A stretch of DNA of 64,000 nt, taken from the NCBI GenBank assembly GCA_040506705.1, contig JBEVWG010000065.1, positions 1 to 64,000 of the forward strand, in the 5' to 3' direction. The stretch comes from Thiodiazotropha sp040506705 (GTDB taxonomy: Bacteria > Pseudomonadota > Gammaproteobacteria > Chromatiales > Chromatiaceae). Under the pieces are notes generated by a model that searched no databases, had not been told where the DNA came from, and saw nothing but the letters and a program-made list of their open reading frames with translations. The position numbers and the translations under genes were made by a program. The stretch's first letter is position 1. Each line of letters starts with the position of its first letter. Shown one piece after another: positions 44,626-53,115 of this stretch.

Positions 44626-46149
44626 TTAGCTGGCCACTCTCTTTCGGGCCGCCTGCCAGGCATCCCACTGTTTCTGATCCGGCGAACCGGTATAGTCCAT
44701 ATTGTCGTTACCGTTATCCATGTGGTACCACTTGAGCACGTCACTCAGATCTGCACCGCCGCAGTTGCCCTGAAAGATCTGGTGCACTGGCAGCCAGGCC
44801 TGGGCAAACTTCTCCGGTTCATTCTCGAAGATGTCCTTACAACCGTCGGAACAGAAGTGGTAACGCTCGCCCTGGAATTCGGTGCTACGGAAGCCGATTT
44901 TGGTGGGGTCACCGGGTTCGGTATAGCCCATCGGAATCTGACAGGTCTGGCAGAGCTGGGGCAGTGCGTTATTGTAGAAACGCTCACCTTTGGCTTCCAT
45001 CTCCCGCCACATTTCGAAGCGTGGGCGGTAGTATTTATCAAAGGTATTGGGATATTTCTCCGACAACCAGGCCATCTCTTCATCCGTTGGCAACCAGGTG
45101 TGGAAACCGGCTGCCTGGGTGTATTGATAGAAGATCGACCAATTCTGATGGGAGATGTGCTCCGCCTCTTCGGTAGCGATGTCTGCGAATTTGGGTACCC
45201 GCAAGCCATAGCGGGAGAGGTCTTCAAACAGAGCACCCCCCGCTTCGGTAAAATAGATCTCCCAAGCCTCTTTCCATGACATGATGCGTTTTGGCAGCAT
45301 GTAATCCATCATCATCGCCACCAGCCCAAGGAGTTTGTGGCCACGCCAGAACCATTTGTCGACCCACTTCTGCACGATGGGCAGATTGTCCGGGTGTTGC
45401 TCCAGCATGAATTTGATCACTTCAATACCAAGGGTCATATGGCGTGCTTCGTCCGACTGAGCGGAGAAACCGAAGGTGACCGTTGCCAGATCGCCGTTAT
45501 AGGCCGCACCGGACATGAAGGGGACAAACAGCAGGTTGGTCAGTACATATTCGAAAGCAAATGAGATCGCGGTAAAGAATTCGAACGGTCCGGCACTGCA
45601 GGCATCATCGAAGAACGACTTCGGTACTGACAGATACCAGACCCGGTCGTGCATGTGGGGGAACTCGGCAAAACCGTCGAAATATTTGTTGTAGTGGCTG
45701 ATGGTATGGATCTGGGTCTGCGCATGACGCAGCTCATCCAGAGATTGCATCTGTGCTGCCACCCGGGGACCGACGCCGCGAATATGCCGCCCAAGGTGAG
45801 CGAAGTGACGATGGGCCTGATACTCCAGTGGCGTGACGCCGGTCAGGAACAGCTTTATGGCATTCACATAGCGGGCATCGGAGATTCCAAGCTGACCATT
45901 GTTCTGGGCAAAGGAGTCGAGCACCGCGTAGAGTTTGCGCTCTTTCTCCCCCTGGTATTTCCAGTAGGCGTCCATAGTCAGTCTGAATGGATCTTCCCAT
46001 TTGGACCAGTCGGTTATTTTGATCCCTTCGAAGGTGTCATAGGGAAAGACATCGTCCATTTTCTGGTAGCTGGTCTCCCAGTCGAGACCTCGGGTCATCA
46101 GCGCGTAGCGCTGTTTCAGATTCATCTTTTTCTTGCGTGGGGGTGTCAT
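44626..46149 (-). CDS. dmpN: Phenol hydroxylase large oxygenase subunit P3 (DmpN)
   Basis: This 507-residue catalytic alpha subunit of a soluble diiron monooxygenase hydroxylates phenol to catechol. Predicted diiron ligands are Glu109, Glu139 and His142 (DELRH), then Glu200, Glu234 and His237 (DEARH), as in the family. A YHS-type C-terminal region with CQTCQIP and HFCSDGC (about 400-435) is present. GGAGGAG precedes the ATG by about ten bases. The subunits lie in the order K-L-M-N-O. Substrate range (phenol versus methylphenols or other aromatics) cannot be read from sequence alone. Confidence 0.96.
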   Translation of the reverse strand: MTPPRKKKMNLKQRYALMTRGLDWETSYQKMDDVFPYDTFEGIKITDWSKWEDPFRLTMDAYWKYQGEKERKLYAVLDSFAQNNGQLGISDARYVNAIKLFLTGVTPLEYQAHRHFAHLGRHIRGVGPRVAAQMQSLDELRHAQTQIHTISHYNKYFDGFAEFPHMHDRVWYLSVPKSFFDDACSAGPFEFFTAISFAFEYVLTNLLFVPFMSGAAYNGDLATVTFGFSAQSDEARHMTLGIEVIKFMLEQHPDNLPIVQKWVDKWFWRGHKLLGLVAMMMDYMLPKRIMSWKEAWEIYFTEAGGALFEDLSRYGLRVPKFADIATEEAEHISHQNWSIFYQYTQAAGFHTWLPTDEEMAWLSEKYPNTFDKYYRPRFEMWREMEAKGERFYNNALPQLCQTCQIPMGYTEPGDPTKIGFRSTEFQGERYHFCSDGCKDIFENEPEKFAQAWLPVHQIFQGNCGGADLSDVLKWYHMDNGNDNMDYTGSPDQKQWDAWQAARKRVAS

Positions 46150-46331
46150 TTGAATTGCTCCTCCAGTGTTAACCCGAATAGTTCATCCGGGAACGGGATG
46201 ATCGTGTCTTTCTCATGGTTCAGTTGCCGGTTTGCGATTGCCGGTAACTCAATCTGATTTGCCAATATCTGATAAACCATTCTTAAAACCATGAGTCAGC
46301 TAATTTAAAGTGGCCGGATGATAGATTCGGG

Positions 46332-46604
46332 TCAGGCGCCCCAGGAGAGAACCAGCTCTTCATCATCCTCATCCAGGCTGCCGCCCATGGAGACGATGGT
46401 GAGATGAATCTCCTGGGGATCCCAATCGCGGCCGATACGCTCAGATACCGACTCCGCCTTGACCACCAATCGTTCCGGACAGTCGATCTTGACCACGCCG
46501 GGCATGTAGTTGGCGTTAGCGCTTGGATTGTCTTGCATAATCGACTCGATCACTGGACGAGCCTCGTCGTTGTTTTGCAGGGTTATGGATACGATGCCAG
46601 CCAT
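46332..46604 (-). CDS. dmpM: Phenol hydroxylase regulatory protein P2 (DmpM)
   Basis: This 90-residue cofactorless coupling/effector protein of the MmoB/DmpM family binds the oxygenase and controls turnover. VSITLQNNDEARPVIESIM at the N-terminus and PGVVKIDCPERLVV match the family. AGGAGG lies just before the ATG. It is followed after 182 bases by dmpN, a longer gap than usual, and preceded by dmpL with a 12-base gap. Confidence 0.93.
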   Translation of the reverse strand: MAGIVSITLQNNDEARPVIESIMQDNPSANANYMPGVVKIDCPERLVVKAESVSERIGRDWDPQEIHLTIVSMGGSLDEDDEELVLSWGA

Positions 46605-46616
46605 CTCGGCCTCCTG

Positions 46617-47615
46617 TTATACGGTTAAGCCGAGCTTGCCGGCCCGGAGATCGAGTTGTTCACTGACTTCAGCAAGGGCTGTCTCAGCGCCATCACCCAA
46701 AACCTGTGCTGTCAGGGGCTGCAGAGCTTCCACTGCCACCTGCCGCCACTGGCGATACCATTCAGAGAGGAGCCTCTGGTTCTCTTCAGATTCCTTGGCT
46801 GCCACTTTGATCACCGCATCGACCCAGCGGTTGTGTTCTGCACTCCAGTCGACCATGAACTCACATAGAATTGAGATTGCCGCTGCACCGTGTTTCTGGC
46901 CTTCGTTATCGAAGTGGTTATAGGCCAGGGGATAGACCAGTCCATCCATCACCAGAAACTGTGCCAGAAGGGCTTCGAACCAATCCTTCAGCACCAGGCT
47001 GTCTTCCACCATTTTGCGTGTGCCCTGCCAGGCCTCAGCATCCATCCATTGGCTTTTCGCCTCATCGAGCAGCTCACCGGTACCGTCACCAAGCGCTATA
47101 CCGATGCGGGATAAAATCTGAGCGATACCCAACCGATCACCAGCGGTGAAGATCGCAGCCGAGGTGATCGCGGTGCCGTAGCCTGCATCGCTGATCGAGC
47201 AAGCATTCATATTGGCGCCCCACTCATAGTGGCGCAGTGGAATCAGATAGTTGACGAGCATCTCCCGCCAGGCAGGATCGATATTGGACATCAGGTTACG
47301 TTTTTCTTCGAAGGCGAAGTTACGATCGGTGGTCTGATGCATGTTGGCTCGGGCGATGGTGTAGGTACCGTAGTAGTACTGACGGGGATCTTTGAACTTG
47401 TACCAATCTTCCATCTTTATGGCGGTACGACCCTCATCGAAGTGCCACATCTCCGGCCCCCAAATAGGCCGATAGTGAAAATGGGTAGTGGCCTGCAGGT
47501 CGTATACCCCCTCCTCATAACGGGTAGCTGGGGCATCGGAACCTAGACGCCGTGCCACATGGGCAAAGGTTTGGCGTTTGGGCTCCACATTCATGGTTTT
47601 GATTTCGATACTCAT
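46617..47615 (-). CDS. dmpL: Phenol hydroxylase subunit P1 (DmpL)
   Basis: This 332-residue beta subunit of the diiron oxygenase is structurally related to the alpha subunit but lacks the iron ligands. The sequence has the typical helical pattern (for example HFHYRPIWGPEMWHFDEGR and LRHYEWGANMNACSISD). It supports the alpha subunit in the hydroxylase complex. Its ATG overlaps the dmpK stop by four bases, showing translational coupling. Confidence 0.94.
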   Translation of the reverse strand: MSIEIKTMNVEPKRQTFAHVARRLGSDAPATRYEEGVYDLQATTHFHYRPIWGPEMWHFDEGRTAIKMEDWYKFKDPRQYYYGTYTIARANMHQTTDRNFAFEEKRNLMSNIDPAWREMLVNYLIPLRHYEWGANMNACSISDAGYGTAITSAAIFTAGDRLGIAQILSRIGIALGDGTGELLDEAKSQWMDAEAWQGTRKMVEDSLVLKDWFEALLAQFLVMDGLVYPLAYNHFDNEGQKHGAAAISILCEFMVDWSAEHNRWVDAVIKVAAKESEENQRLLSEWYRQWRQVAVEALQPLTAQVLGDGAETALAEVSEQLDLRAGKLGLTV

Positions 47616-47890
47616 CGCTGTTCTGTTCCTCCTGGGGTATCGGATCTTCCGCTATTGAAGCGCGACTCCCGGTAGAGACCGGGACCCTTGGCAGGCACAA
47701 TCTCATCCGGGTTTTCGATTATTCGGGCCTGATGTTTGTCGCAGAAGATCTTGAAAGCTTCATGGGGGAGGATCAGCTCAACGGTCAAGTCCTCATCATT
47801 GATGGAGAACTCAAACTCAATGAACTTTCCGAGTCGTTCGCCAGTAACCCTGATATAGGCCTGGCCAATTTTCGGCACATACTCCCGCAT
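47612..47890 (-). CDS. dmpK: Phenol hydroxylase assembly protein P0 (DmpK)
   Basis: This 92-residue first gene of the operon encodes the small P0 protein, which in Pseudomonas helps assemble or activate the oxygenase. YIRVTGERLGKFIEFEFSIND fits the family. AGGAGG precedes the ATG at 47890. A -24/-12 promoter at 47960-47975 lies about 60-70 bases upstream, consistent with a sigma-54-driven dmpKLMNO-dmpB transcript. Confidence 0.92.
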   Translation of the reverse strand: MREYVPKIGQAYIRVTGERLGKFIEFEFSINDEDLTVELILPHEAFKIFCDKHQARIIENPDEIVPAKGPGLYRESRFNSGRSDTPGGTEQR

Positions 47891-47959
47891 GACATCCTCC
47901 TGTTCTCAAAAATGGAGGCCTCTAATCCAGCCTCTCTATGTTTCTGGTCAGATTAGGAT

Positions 47960-47975
47960 TGCAGAAGCTATGCCA
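47960..47975 (-). promoter_or_regulatory. Sigma-54 (-24/-12) promoter for dmpK
   Basis: Reading on the minus strand, the sequence is TGGCATAGCTTCTGCA. It has the GG and GC doublets at exactly the required spacing and matches the TGGCA and TGCA parts of the consensus TGGCACGNNNNTTGCW. The predicted transcription start is near 47949, about 60 bases before dmpK. It faces the phenol operon, and a DmpR/XylR-type activator is encoded divergently. Confidence 0.75.
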
Positions 47976-48080
47976 AAAACCATAACTACCTGATAAATAT
48001 ATATATTATGAAATATAGAAGTTAAATGGCTGGGACCGGTCTTAACGATAAAATCAAACGCAGTTAATCATTTGGGAAAT

Positions 48081-48125
48081 TTGATCAAATAGTTCAACGC
48101 AAACGATCAGTTATGCTGCGTTTGC
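48081..48125. promoter_or_regulatory. Putative DmpR-type upstream activator sites
   Basis: TTGATCAAATAGTTCAA (48081-48097) resembles the TTGANCAA-based palindromes bound by XylR/DmpR proteins. Directly next to it are the inverted arms GCAAACG (48099-48105) and CGTTTGC (48119-48125). They lie about 130-175 bases upstream of the predicted dmpK transcription start, within the distance range used by these activators. No clear IHF site was identified between. Confidence 0.55.
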
Positions 48126-48349
48126 ACAAAAACATATATTCGGTTGCCGCAAATATGATGAATCCTGATTTCAATCCAAGTAAATTTATTATTTGATTAA
48201 AAACTGAGTTGGCACTATAAAAAGTAAGAAGCGTATGCAGGAGACATTAGATCTCCAAAAAAAATACCAACAAGTCATACGCCATTCACGGATGATTTTT
48301 TATACCAAACAATATCCCCGAACATCATGAAAGACGGGGTGGAGGATAG

Positions 48350-50014
48350 ATGTCATCTCAATTGAGTATCTCAGGTCTTCCCATGGAGGACCGAAATCTG
48401 CACCTGACTTTCGACGCGGGAAAGATCCTGCTCAACGACCACCGCATGGTGTTAATGCATACCCATGCCATGGGGGCTCTGCGAAAAGAGCTGATGGATA
48501 CGCTTGGTCATGACCGGGCACGAGGCGTACTGACCCGGATGGGTTATGCCTCTGGGGCGAAAGATGCCGACCTGGCCCGCAAGCTGTTGCCGGAAGGTAA
48601 TGACGAGGATCTGCTGATGATGGGACCACGTCTGCACACCCTTGAGGGGGTGGTGCACGTCAAGCCGATCAAGATCGATATCGATATTCGCCAACGCCAT
48701 TTCTATGGGGAGTTCCTTTGGGAAAACTCCCATGAGGCCTCTGAACATCTGAAGCTATTCGGCATTCATACCGAACCAGTCTGCTGGACTCAGATCGGCT
48801 ACGCTTCCGGCTACACCAGCGAGATTATGGGTCGATTCATCGCCTATCGCGAGGTGGAGTGCCACGCCAAGGGTGACCGTCACTGCCGCATCATCGGCAA
48901 ACCCATTGAAGAGTGGGATGATGCAGATGAGGAGCGGCGTCACTACCGGCCAGATCCTATGGCCGAACAACTGCTGGCGCTGCAGGACGAGGTGAGTCAT
49001 CTGCGCGACTCACTGCAGGAGCAGACCGGCATCGGTGACATGGTTGGAACCTCTCGGGCATTTAAGGAGGCCTGCGACATGCTGCGTAAAGTGGCAGAGA
49101 GTCATGTCACTGTGCTCCTGCTTGGGGAGACCGGCGTCGGCAAGGAGATGTTTGCCCGGGCACTGCACAGTATCAGTCCTCAGGAGAAGAGCCCCTTCAT
49201 CGCCATCAACTGCACCACCATCCCGGAAGAGCTGATCGAGTCAGAGCTGTTCGGGGTAGAGAAGGGGGCTTATACCGGCGCTTTACAATCACGTCCCGGA
49301 CGTTTTGAGCGAGCACACGGGGGCACGCTCTTTCTCGATGAGGTTGGAGAACTGTCGATGAACGCCCAGGCAAAGCTGTTGCGGGCTCTGCAGGAGGGGG
49401 AGATCGAACGTGTCGGTGACACCAGAACCCGTAAGGTCGATGTGCGGGTGATTGCCGCGACTAATGTGGATCTGCAGGAGGCCGTCGCCGTCGGACGCTT
49501 CCGTTCCGATCTCTACTATCGCTTGAACATCTATCCGGTGATCATTCCCCCATTGAGGGAGCGCAAGGACGACATCATTCTGCTGGTGGAGCGCTTCCTG
49601 GAGAAATATACCGCAAGACACGGCAAGCGGGTCAATGGCATTACTGAACCGGCGATGCAATCCCTGCATGACTACAACTGGCCAGGCAATATCCGGGAAC
49701 TGGAGAATATGATCGAACGGGGCGTGATCATTGTAACCAATGGCCATGCTATCGACCTCAAGGATCTCTTCCCCTGTCTCAATATGAGTAAGGATGTGCC
49801 GAGCACATTACTCTCCCAATCTCAACAATCACAACCCCTGGACTCGCTGGTCGAACAGGTACTTGACCAATCCGGCAGCCTTGAAGCAGTAGAGACTCTG
49901 ATACTGGAATCCGCTGTCGATAAAGCCAACGGCAATCTCAGCCAGGCCGCCAGACTGCTTGGCATGACCCGCCCTCAACTGGCCTACCGGCTTAAAAAAC
50001 GGGACGGGGATTAG
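48350..50014 (+). CDS. dmpR: DmpR/XylR-type sigma-54-dependent activator
   Basis: This 554-residue regulator senses aromatic effectors and activates sigma-54 RNA polymerase. An N-terminal XylR-type sensor domain plus V4R region (about 15-205) is followed by a linker. The AAA+ domain has Walker A GETGVGKE near 260, the sigma-54 contact loop GAYTGA at 306-311 (Tyr in place of the more common Phe) and LFLDEVGEL. A C-terminal Fis-type helix-turn-helix (about 515-550, LSQAARLLGMTRPQLAYRL) completes it. GGAGG precedes the ATG. It is divergent from the phenol hydroxylase operon. Confidence 0.95.
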   Translation: MSSQLSISGLPMEDRNLHLTFDAGKILLNDHRMVLMHTHAMGALRKELMDTLGHDRARGVLTRMGYASGAKDADLARKLLPEGNDEDLLMMGPRLHTLEGVVHVKPIKIDIDIRQRHFYGEFLWENSHEASEHLKLFGIHTEPVCWTQIGYASGYTSEIMGRFIAYREVECHAKGDRHCRIIGKPIEEWDDADEERRHYRPDPMAEQLLALQDEVSHLRDSLQEQTGIGDMVGTSRAFKEACDMLRKVAESHVTVLLLGETGVGKEMFARALHSISPQEKSPFIAINCTTIPEELIESELFGVEKGAYTGALQSRPGRFERAHGGTLFLDEVGELSMNAQAKLLRALQEGEIERVGDTRTRKVDVRVIAATNVDLQEAVAVGRFRSDLYYRLNIYPVIIPPLRERKDDIILLVERFLEKYTARHGKRVNGITEPAMQSLHDYNWPGNIRELENMIERGVIIVTNGHAIDLKDLFPCLNMSKDVPSTLLSQSQQSQPLDSLVEQVLDQSGSLEAVETLILESAVDKANGNLSQAARLLGMTRPQLAYRLKKRDGD

Positions 50015-50066
50015 ACATAGATTCCCACATCATTTCGGTCAACTGCATGGGGATGCTTTCCACCCC

Positions 50067-50157
50067 GGCAGGGCCACGCCCCACCAGATAGCTTAGGGAA
50101 GACTGAGGTTACTTTATTTGGCATCGAGCTTTTTTGTGGGGCATTGCCCCACGCTAC
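50067..50157. repeat. Diverged GTGGGGC palindrome remnants
   Basis: GGCAGGGCCACGCCCCACC at about 50067-50085 and GTGGGGCATTGCCCCACGC at 50136-50154 are members of the GTAGGGTGGGGC palindrome family found at 1, 333, 25263 and 25468. They are shorter and more degraded here. Confidence 0.7.
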
Positions 50158-50175
50158 AACTTTAAGTCAAGCAAG

Positions 50176-50256
50176 GTAGCCTGGATGAAGTGCAACGGAA
50201 TCCGGGATGATTGGTGCACTGCTCTCCCGGATTCCGTTGCACTTCATCCAGGCTAC
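50176..50256. repeat. Perfect 31-base inverted repeat (GTAGCCTGGATG family)
   Basis: The left arm 50176-50206 and right arm 50226-50256 are exact reverse complements, starting GTAGCCTGGATG and ending CATCCAGGCTAC, around a 19-base loop. The same family occurs complete at about 109-192 and truncated at about 446-500. It lies between dmpR and the AEC carrier gene. The remaining 270 bases to 50530 hold no recognised gene. Confidence 0.88.
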
Positions 50257-50530
50257 GGGCTGCCGCATTCATACCCACTCTGCAGCGTGGGATCGAGATA
50301 AAGTATAGGAGAACCGCAATGACAGTCATGACAGAAGATGATCCTGGGTAGACCAGGCCTGACAAACTAGGCCGTACCTTACGTTGCTTGAATCTCTTCC
50401 AGACACTATTCTGCACGCCGGAAAAAAAGGGCCATTAGATCTGGCCACAAAATTATCCACATAAGCATGGCTTGTGATTAAAGATTGAAGTGGCTTATAA
50501 CAGTGCCTCAACATTAGCGAGATAGACAAG

Positions 50531-51403
50531 ATGTTCAGCCAAATACTTGAAGTCACCCTGCCGGTATTTGGCATTGCTCTGTTGGGCTATCTCTACGGCC
50601 GACTCAATGGTAGCGATATGGACTCCGCCAATCGGGTCAATATGAATCTGTTCGTACCGGCGCTTTTGTTTTATGTACTCTCAGAGAAGATACCCAACTC
50701 GCCTGAGTGGCGTTCTATTGCCTGGGGCACAGTGATAATCGTGCTGGGATCAGGATTGTTGACCTGGCCACTGGCCCGGCTGTTACGATTCCGACCCAGA
50801 GTTATTCTACCCCCCATGATGTTCAACAACTCAGGCAACCTGGGTCTGCCGTTGGCAGCGCTGGCCTTTGGTGATGGCATGTTACCCTTTGCAGTCGTTG
50901 CCTTCGTGGTCTCCACCAGTCTCCATTTCAGCCTGGGGATCTGGCTGGTCAGCGGACGACTCGATCCCATGAGCCTGATGAAGAATCCTGTGTTTCTCGC
51001 CACACTAGCCGGTATCGCTGCCCACATCAGCGACTGGCATGCTCCGGCACTGCTGATGCCGGGACTGGAAATGCTCTCCAAAGTTGCCATTCCGTTGATG
51101 CTGGTGGCACTGGGAGTACGGCTGATCCAGGTCGATATCAGCCATTGGAGAGCCGGTCTGGTCGGCGCACTCCTCTGCCCTGCCACCGGGGTAATCAGCG
51201 CCGCGGCGGCGATTGCTTTATTACAGCCTTCTGAGGAGATGAGCAAGATCCTGTTACTCTTCTCTGTTCTGCCCCCTGCGGTGATGAATTTCCTCCTGGC
51301 TGAACGATATCACCTTGCTTCAGATGAGGTTGCCTCGATGGTTGCCTTCGGCAATCTCGCCAGCCTGGCGATAATTCCTCTGGCCCTGGTCTTTATCCTT
51401 TGA
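50531..51403 (+). CDS. AEC-family membrane transporter
   Basis: This 290-residue integral membrane protein has about eight to ten hydrophobic helices. It has the auxin-efflux-carrier family pattern: NRVNMNLFVPALLF early, PPMMFNNSGNLGLPLAALAFG in the middle, and a C-terminal repeat with VLPPAVMNFLLAERY. AEC carriers export or import organic acids and related anions; the substrate is unknown here. It overlaps the next gene by four bases. The nearby aromatic module might suggest an aromatic acid, but nothing in the sequence shows it. Confidence 0.88.
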   Translation: MFSQILEVTLPVFGIALLGYLYGRLNGSDMDSANRVNMNLFVPALLFYVLSEKIPNSPEWRSIAWGTVIIVLGSGLLTWPLARLLRFRPRVILPPMMFNNSGNLGLPLAALAFGDGMLPFAVVAFVVSTSLHFSLGIWLVSGRLDPMSLMKNPVFLATLAGIAAHISDWHAPALLMPGLEMLSKVAIPLMLVALGVRLIQVDISHWRAGLVGALLCPATGVISAAAAIALLQPSEEMSKILLLFSVLPPAVMNFLLAERYHLASDEVASMVAFGNLASLAIIPLALVFIL

Positions 51404-52677
51404 AGCGTCGCGCTGTTGCAGGTTGGCTGCTTTCTGCTGCGATCATCACTGCTGTGATCCACACCCTGGCAGGGGGCTTTCCCAAAACACTGATCGGCAT
51501 ACTCACCTGGGGGGCCGGTCTGTTGCTGATAACTGATATCTCTATCCAAACCCGGCGGCAAGTCTCGATTTTGATCGCTATCGGCCTGGTTGGCATCATC
51601 TGGGGATTGTGGCATCAGATTTTACCAGACTGGCGATTAATGCTTTCTGGTAACGCCCTGTTGTTGAGCATGCTCGCCGCAGTCAGCTTTCTGCGGCTGA
51701 TCACAAGACCGGATACAGAGGAAGGAGAAACCCTGCCATCGGGTAGACGCGCTGTCTGGTCAACCTTATTCGGTGTGCACCTCTTCGGCTCAGTAATCAA
51801 CCTCTCATCGGTGTTTATCATGGGTGACCGGATCAGTCGCCTTGGTCGTCTTAACCAGACACAAACCATTGTTCTGACTCGGGGCTTTACCGCTGCGGCA
51901 TTCTGGTCCCCCTTCTTTGCTGCCATGGCCGCTGCCTTCACCTATGCGCCCGGGGCCTCGCTACCGCAACTCTGGCTGATGGGTATTCCTCTGGCAGTGA
52001 GTGCCTTGATGCTTACCGCATTGGGATGCCAGGGCAACGATCAGTTCACTGGCTATCCCATGCATCCATCAGCCCTCATACTGCCCGGTATACTGGCGTT
52101 GTCTGTCTTAGGGTTACACCAGTGGAATAGTGACTGGCATATACTTGGAATCATCGCACTGCTGGCGCCTACACTATCCCTGACGGTCACCCTGGTGCGT
52201 CATTCCCGTCCCTATTCTCGTGTTCTGCAACATATCACCGAAGAGCTGCCCAGTATGCAGAATGAGCTAACCCTGTTCCTCGCCGCCGGGGTTATGGCGG
52301 CAGGGCTGAATGCTGTATTTGCCGTTTTTGGCGGTTGGCTCCCCTTCGATCAATTCACCGGCTTCGAGGCCTCCCTGGTGTTGCTATTCATGATATCAAC
52401 CTCGATTCTGGGCGTGCATCCGGTGATTAATATCGCCGCACTGGGCACCCTGCTGGCCCCCCTCAACCCGAATGGCACCCTGTTGGCCATGACCTTTATT
52501 TCAGCCTGGGCCATTGGTACCGGCACCAGCCCCTTCTCCGGCATCAACCTCGCCATGCAGGGGCGTTACAAACAACAGACCTCTGACAGCTTGAGATGGA
52601 ACGGTAAGTATGCGCTGGTAATGTTGCTCTTATCCATACTGGTACTGAATCTGTTTGCCAAATTAGCACTGCCATAA
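51400..52677 (+). CDS. Polytopic membrane protein, unrecognised transporter-like
   Basis: This 425-residue protein has at least ten hydrophobic segments. Small polar loops carry conserved-looking residues in GDRISRLGRLNQTQTIVLTR (about 142-161) and, near the C-terminus, ILGVHPVINIAALGTLLAPL and TGTSPFSGINLAMQG. The two halves look like an inverted-repeat ion or anion transporter, but I cannot assign a family. It begins at TTG 51400, overlapping the AEC stop (TTGA). The ribosome-binding site is weak, so it depends on coupling. It is probably co-transcribed with the AEC carrier. Confidence 0.75.
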   Translation: MKRRAVAGWLLSAAIITAVIHTLAGGFPKTLIGILTWGAGLLLITDISIQTRRQVSILIAIGLVGIIWGLWHQILPDWRLMLSGNALLLSMLAAVSFLRLITRPDTEEGETLPSGRRAVWSTLFGVHLFGSVINLSSVFIMGDRISRLGRLNQTQTIVLTRGFTAAAFWSPFFAAMAAAFTYAPGASLPQLWLMGIPLAVSALMLTALGCQGNDQFTGYPMHPSALILPGILALSVLGLHQWNSDWHILGIIALLAPTLSLTVTLVRHSRPYSRVLQHITEELPSMQNELTLFLAAGVMAAGLNAVFAVFGGWLPFDQFTGFEASLVLLFMISTSILGVHPVINIAALGTLLAPLNPNGTLLAMTFISAWAIGTGTSPFSGINLAMQGRYKQQTSDSLRWNGKYALVMLLLSILVLNLFAKLALP

Positions 52678-53115
52678 CTTAACGGCCTCGATTTCATAGA
52701 TATCTACCACCGTAGCCCTCTTAATCTGTCGCCTTCGTTTTCGGTTGCTTGTAGATATGCAGGCAGCTTCCATAACTTGTTCTGTGCTTCTACCTACACA
52801 TAATGTTTTGTGCGCAGTCACACTGCAGATGTAAATTAAATCTATTGAATTGATTCCCCATCCAATAGGGGATTTTCATGTCGTCAGCTTACTCTTTGCT
52901 TGCGGCAATCAACCATTAGTCGGGCACCCACCCCCTTTCATGCGTTTACATCTTGTTACTAAAAACGCATTTAGCAACACTTAGGACCTGTCAAGCGTCT
53001 CATAGATCTGCTTAATCAAACTAAATTATAAGCTTTGAGAAAGAGATCTGACTCAGTCGATTGATCATTAAACAATCTTTTCCAAGTTGAGTTTGAGCAA
53101 CGACAAATCTTAATA
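52678..53115. other. Intergenic region left of the IS1595-like element
   Basis: A gap of about 438 bases with no credible gene. The only structure seen is a weak hairpin TCCCC / GGGGA followed by TTTT at 52855-52876, too far from the preceding gene to be a convincing terminator. Confidence 0.45.

Noticed and set aside
48208..48225. TGGCAC at about 48210 as a sigma-54 promoter for dmpR
   Set aside because: The -24 half fits, but the expected GC doublet at -12 is absent (the sequence continues TATAAAAAGT).
50453..50461. DnaA box TTATCCACA as sign of a replication origin
   Set aside because: A single perfect box with no cluster of further boxes, AT-rich unwinding region or dnaA/dnaN genes; expected by chance in this length of sequence.
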